A stretch of 33,217 bases of DNA from Actinospineispora spinosispora DSM 44797 (GTDB lineage: Bacteria > Actinomycetota > Actinomycetes > Mycobacteriales > Pseudonocardiaceae): contig NZ_AUBB01000054.1 in the NCBI RefSeq assembly GCF_000429025.1, positions 1 through 33,217 on the forward strand, read 5' to 3'. The notes under the pieces were generated by a model that did not search any database, was not told the origin of the DNA, and worked only from the letters and a program-made list of their open reading frames with translations. A program made the position numbers and the translations under genes. Positions 31,525 to 33,217 of the stretch are shown here, in pieces (position 1 is the stretch's first letter; each line of letters opens with the position of its first letter).

Positions 31525-32340
31525 TCAGGGCGAGGCGATGGTCGTGCTGATCCGATGGAGCGCGTCACGCAGCTGGTCGGAACTGTTCGCGGTGAACTCC
31601 TGGCCGCCGGAGAGTGTCGCCACCTCGCGCATGGCTTGCTCGTCGGAGGGAACGGGAATTCGCTGGCCGTAAATGGTTATCTCTCCGGAGGGTGTTCCGA
31701 GGGCGACACTCATGATCGGGATTCCTTGGGCGGCCTGACGCGCGATCGTATACGAGCCCAGGGGGCTGTTTTCGAGGTCGCGCTCATGGCCGGGGGTCGC
31801 GATGGCGCCGGTTTCCCCCGCAGGGCCGGGTGGAGTCCCGAGATCGCACGGAACCCAGCGGTGGCACGCATCCCTGGGGACGGGTGGAGCGACGGGCGCG
31901 GGCGGTTCCATGTTCTGAACGGTCTGTTTGCCGTCGCTAACGAGCACGATGGTCCGGCGTGGTCGGCCCGTGCTGATGGTCCGTAATGCGGTGGCGAGGG
32001 CGTCGCCGGTGGCGGTGCTCTCGGCGAGGCTGATCGATTGGACGGCCTTGACGACGGTGTCACGGTCGGTGGTGGGTGGGACGAGCACTCGAGTTGTCCC
32101 AGCGAACGATTCCAGGCCGAGTTCGAAGTGTGGGGGCAGTTCGCGGGCGAATGACTCGGTCGCGGACTGTAGTGCGGCCAGGCGTGTGGGTGCCACGTCG
32201 GTGGCCCTCATTGACAGGGACACGTCGACCACCAGCATCACCGTGGCCGAGTCGTCTGAGGCGCAACCCGTTGCACAGGCCGCTACCACCGACGCGACGG
32301 CGGCGAACGCGCGGAACCTCGACCTGCGCTGAAACAGCAC
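31525..32340 (-). CDS. VWA-domain lipoprotein
   Basis: The product is 271 residues from GTG 32340, 5 nt after the stop of the small secreted-peptide gene. The N-terminus RRSRFRAFAAVASVVAACAT has a lipobox-like VAAC (Cys22), with a second Cys in ATGC (Cys26), so it is probably lipid-anchored. The von Willebrand factor A domain begins ATVMLVVDVSLSMRATDVAP, with the MIDAS DxSxS at Asp39/Ser41/Ser43. It continues with ESTATGDALATALRTI (MIDAS Thr region) and RRTIVLVSDGKQTV (DG motif). A Pro/Cys-rich insertion (about 150-190) precedes the end of the fold. VWA proteins bind metal and partner proteins and resemble the BatA/BatB group. The operon partner is the downstream membrane protein; the function is unknown. 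Confidence 0.85.
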   Translation of the reverse strand: MLFQRRSRFRAFAAVASVVAACATGCASDDSATVMLVVDVSLSMRATDVAPTRLAALQSATESFARELPPHFELGLESFAGTTRVLVPPTTDRDTVVKAVQSISLAESTATGDALATALRTISTGRPRRTIVLVSDGKQTVQNMEPPAPVAPPVPRDACHRWVPCDLGTPPGPAGETGAIATPGHERDLENSPLGSYTIARQAAQGIPIMSVALGTPSGEITIYGQRIPVPSDEQAMREVATLSGGQEFTANSSDQLRDALHRISTTIASP

Positions 32341-32345
32341 GAGCT

Positions 32346-32633
32346 TTAGTCGTCTTCGTCACGGCCCCCTCGGCCCTTATCGCTCAGGCACGGGCCGGTG
32401 TGTCGTTCACCAGGGCCATCGCAGTATGCAGGCGCTCGGTCCGAGGGCCCCTCACAGTCTGCGGTGGGGTTGGAGTCGACCTGACTGCATGGCGGCAAGC
32501 TGAGAAATCCATCGGCCGGCGAGGTACTGGCCATGGCAGGGCCAGCCATCAGAACTGCCGCTCCGGCGAGGGCGGCAATCGCTGCCGACGTAACACCGAC
32601 TCTGATTGCGATAAGACCTCGCGAGATACTCAT
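32346..32633 (-). CDS. Small secreted four-Cys protein (paralogue family member 3), first gene of VWA operon
   Basis: The product is 95 residues from ATG 32633, with AGAGGTAAG directly before it; the ORF extends to 32666, but this ATG fits the ribosome site. The signal peptide MSISRGLIAIRVGVTSAAIA with ALAGAAVLMAGPAMAS ends in the same AGPAxA(S) site as the proteins starting at 6167 and 11124. The mature ~60 residues carry four cysteines in LPPCSQVDSNPTADCEGP, APAYCDGPGERHTGPCLSD, and an acidic end. It is likely a disulfide-stabilised secreted peptide. The VWA lipoprotein gene begins 5 nt after its stop, so the two are co-transcribed. Function unknown. Confidence 0.7.
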   Translation of the reverse strand: MSISRGLIAIRVGVTSAAIAALAGAAVLMAGPAMASTSPADGFLSLPPCSQVDSNPTADCEGPSDRAPAYCDGPGERHTGPCLSDKGRGGRDEDD

Positions 32634-32824
32634 CTTACCTCTTCTGCTTCGAATCTCTGAATACACCCCTAATGAATATCAGGTGAACCATTAACTCAAC
32701 GATAATGGCAGGTCAATTTCTGCCTCGGCCCACGAGGCGGAACTCGCTACCCGGATCCGGTGTCCAGTTAGCTGCTCACAATGCTGGCGGATCGCCTGGT
32801 CAGACGGCCTCGACTCGTGCCGAG

Positions 32825-33217
32825 CTACTTGCGCTGACTGCTCGGCTGCGGGAGCAGGATTTCCTGACCCTCACGCAGACCCGACAACACCTGGGTGTTG
32901 TTGTCGCCGACCATGCCCGGCTCGAACTTGGTCTGGACCGGCTTGCCGTCCGGACCCGGGGTGTTCACGAACGAACCGTTGCCCTGCTTGATGACCGCCG
33001 AGTTCGGCACCACCAGCACGTTGTCCAACGTGTTGGTCATGACCGACGCCTCAGCCGTCTGACCGGCCTTCAACCTCGGGTCGGTGTTGGTCAGCAGAAT
33101 CGTGGCGTAGTAGTTCGTCACACCCGAGATGTTCGTACCACTCGGAGCGATCGACAGCACCGTACCGTCACGGGTCAGATCCGGAACCGCGTCGAAGGTG
33201 ACCTCCACCTTCTGGTT
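32825..33217 (-). CDS. Membrane-fusion (HlyD/RND adaptor-like) protein, C-terminal part (runs off window end)
   Basis: The frame is open from the window edge (NQKVEVTFDAVPDLTRDGTV) to TAG at 32825, giving about 130 residues. Recognisable adaptor features are the beta-barrel ATILLTNTDPRLKAGQTAEA SVMTNT, the strand VLVVPNSAVIKQGNGSFVN and the membrane-proximal end NNTQVLSGLREGQEILLPQP. This is the C-terminus of periplasmic-adaptor/MFP subunits that accompany MacB-type ABC exporters in Gram-positive bacteria. The N-terminus lies outside the window, and an ATPase or permease gene would be expected further along. There is no link to the VWA operon downstream except the same strand, with a 191-nt gap between. 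Confidence 0.85.
   Translation of the reverse strand, partial: NQKVEVTFDAVPDLTRDGTVLSIAPSGTNISGVTNYYATILLTNTDPRLKAGQTAEASVMTNTLDNVLVVPNSAVIKQGNGSFVNTPGPDGKPVQTKFEPGMVGDNNTQVLSGLREGQEILLPQPSSQRK

Noticed and set aside
1..33217. CRISPR array, tRNA or rRNA genes
   Set aside because: I saw no regularly spaced repeats and no cloverleaf or rRNA-like sequence; the only tandem repeats are the 11-bp and 26-bp pairs listed.

Overview
The window looks like chromosomal accessory DNA from a high-GC filamentous actinomycete. Pseudonocardiales or Streptomycetales would fit; I cannot name the genus. The signs are strong G/C preference at third codon positions, GTG and TTG starts, rare TTA codons, a MmyB-type XRE regulator, an A-factor-type (AfsA) enzyme and many IS110/IS256 remnants.

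Layout. At 1-6.2 kb: an IS110 transposase fragment, a small membrane protein, a CPBP membrane protease with a suspicious tail, an Imm-5-like protein, a NAT_N/GNAT_C acyltransferase, a LysE exporter, a frameshifted APH-like kinase and a tiny Cys-rich secreted protein. At 6.4-7.9 kb: a complete IS110 element with a long left non-coding end that may encode a bridge RNA. At 8.0-10.2 kb: a tight PadR / membrane protein / ABC ATPase / permease operon. At 10.6-12.8 kb: a second small secreted protein, a small membrane protein and a GNAT acetyltransferase with an in-frame stop. At 12.9-16.4 kb: an MFS pump and a frameshifted quinone oxidoreductase, divergent from the MmyB-type regulator.

The centre of interest is 16.8-26.2 kb. 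It holds nine intact, same-strand, mostly overlapping or closely spaced genes: AfsA-like enzyme, KASIII-like acyltransferase with an altered catalytic residue, FAD monooxygenase, canonical FabH, acyl carrier protein, FabF-like ketosynthase, aldo/keto reductase, a domain-permuted 3-hydroxyacyl-CoA dehydrogenase and a HAD-IB phosphatase. I infer a dedicated small-molecule pathway. FabH, ACP and FabF would make a beta-ketoacyl-ACP, and the AfsA-like enzyme would condense it with a C3 (or similar) phosphorylated hydroxyketone. The phosphatase, reductases, flavoenzyme and second KASIII would then tailor the resulting butenolide, butyrolactone or furan. The logic resembles known AfsA/AvrD-type pathways such as A-factor and the methylenomycin/furan system, but I do not recognise this gene set. 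A 475-nt AT-rich leader rich in palindromes precedes the operon, and TTA codons in its first and eighth genes suggest bldA-type control.

At 26.4-30.5 kb lies a small unknown gene and then decaying DNA: truncated integrase, PP2C phosphatase, M16 peptidase and IS256 transposase, plus an intact alpha/beta hydrolase and a frameshifted small secreted protein ending at a strong hairpin. At 30.6-33.2 kb a minus-strand operon encodes a Cys-containing secreted peptide, a VWA lipoprotein and a polytopic membrane protein. A membrane-fusion (HlyD-like) protein runs off the end of the window. The contrast between the intact central cluster and its broken flanks is notable, although sequencing indels could explain some of the breaks.
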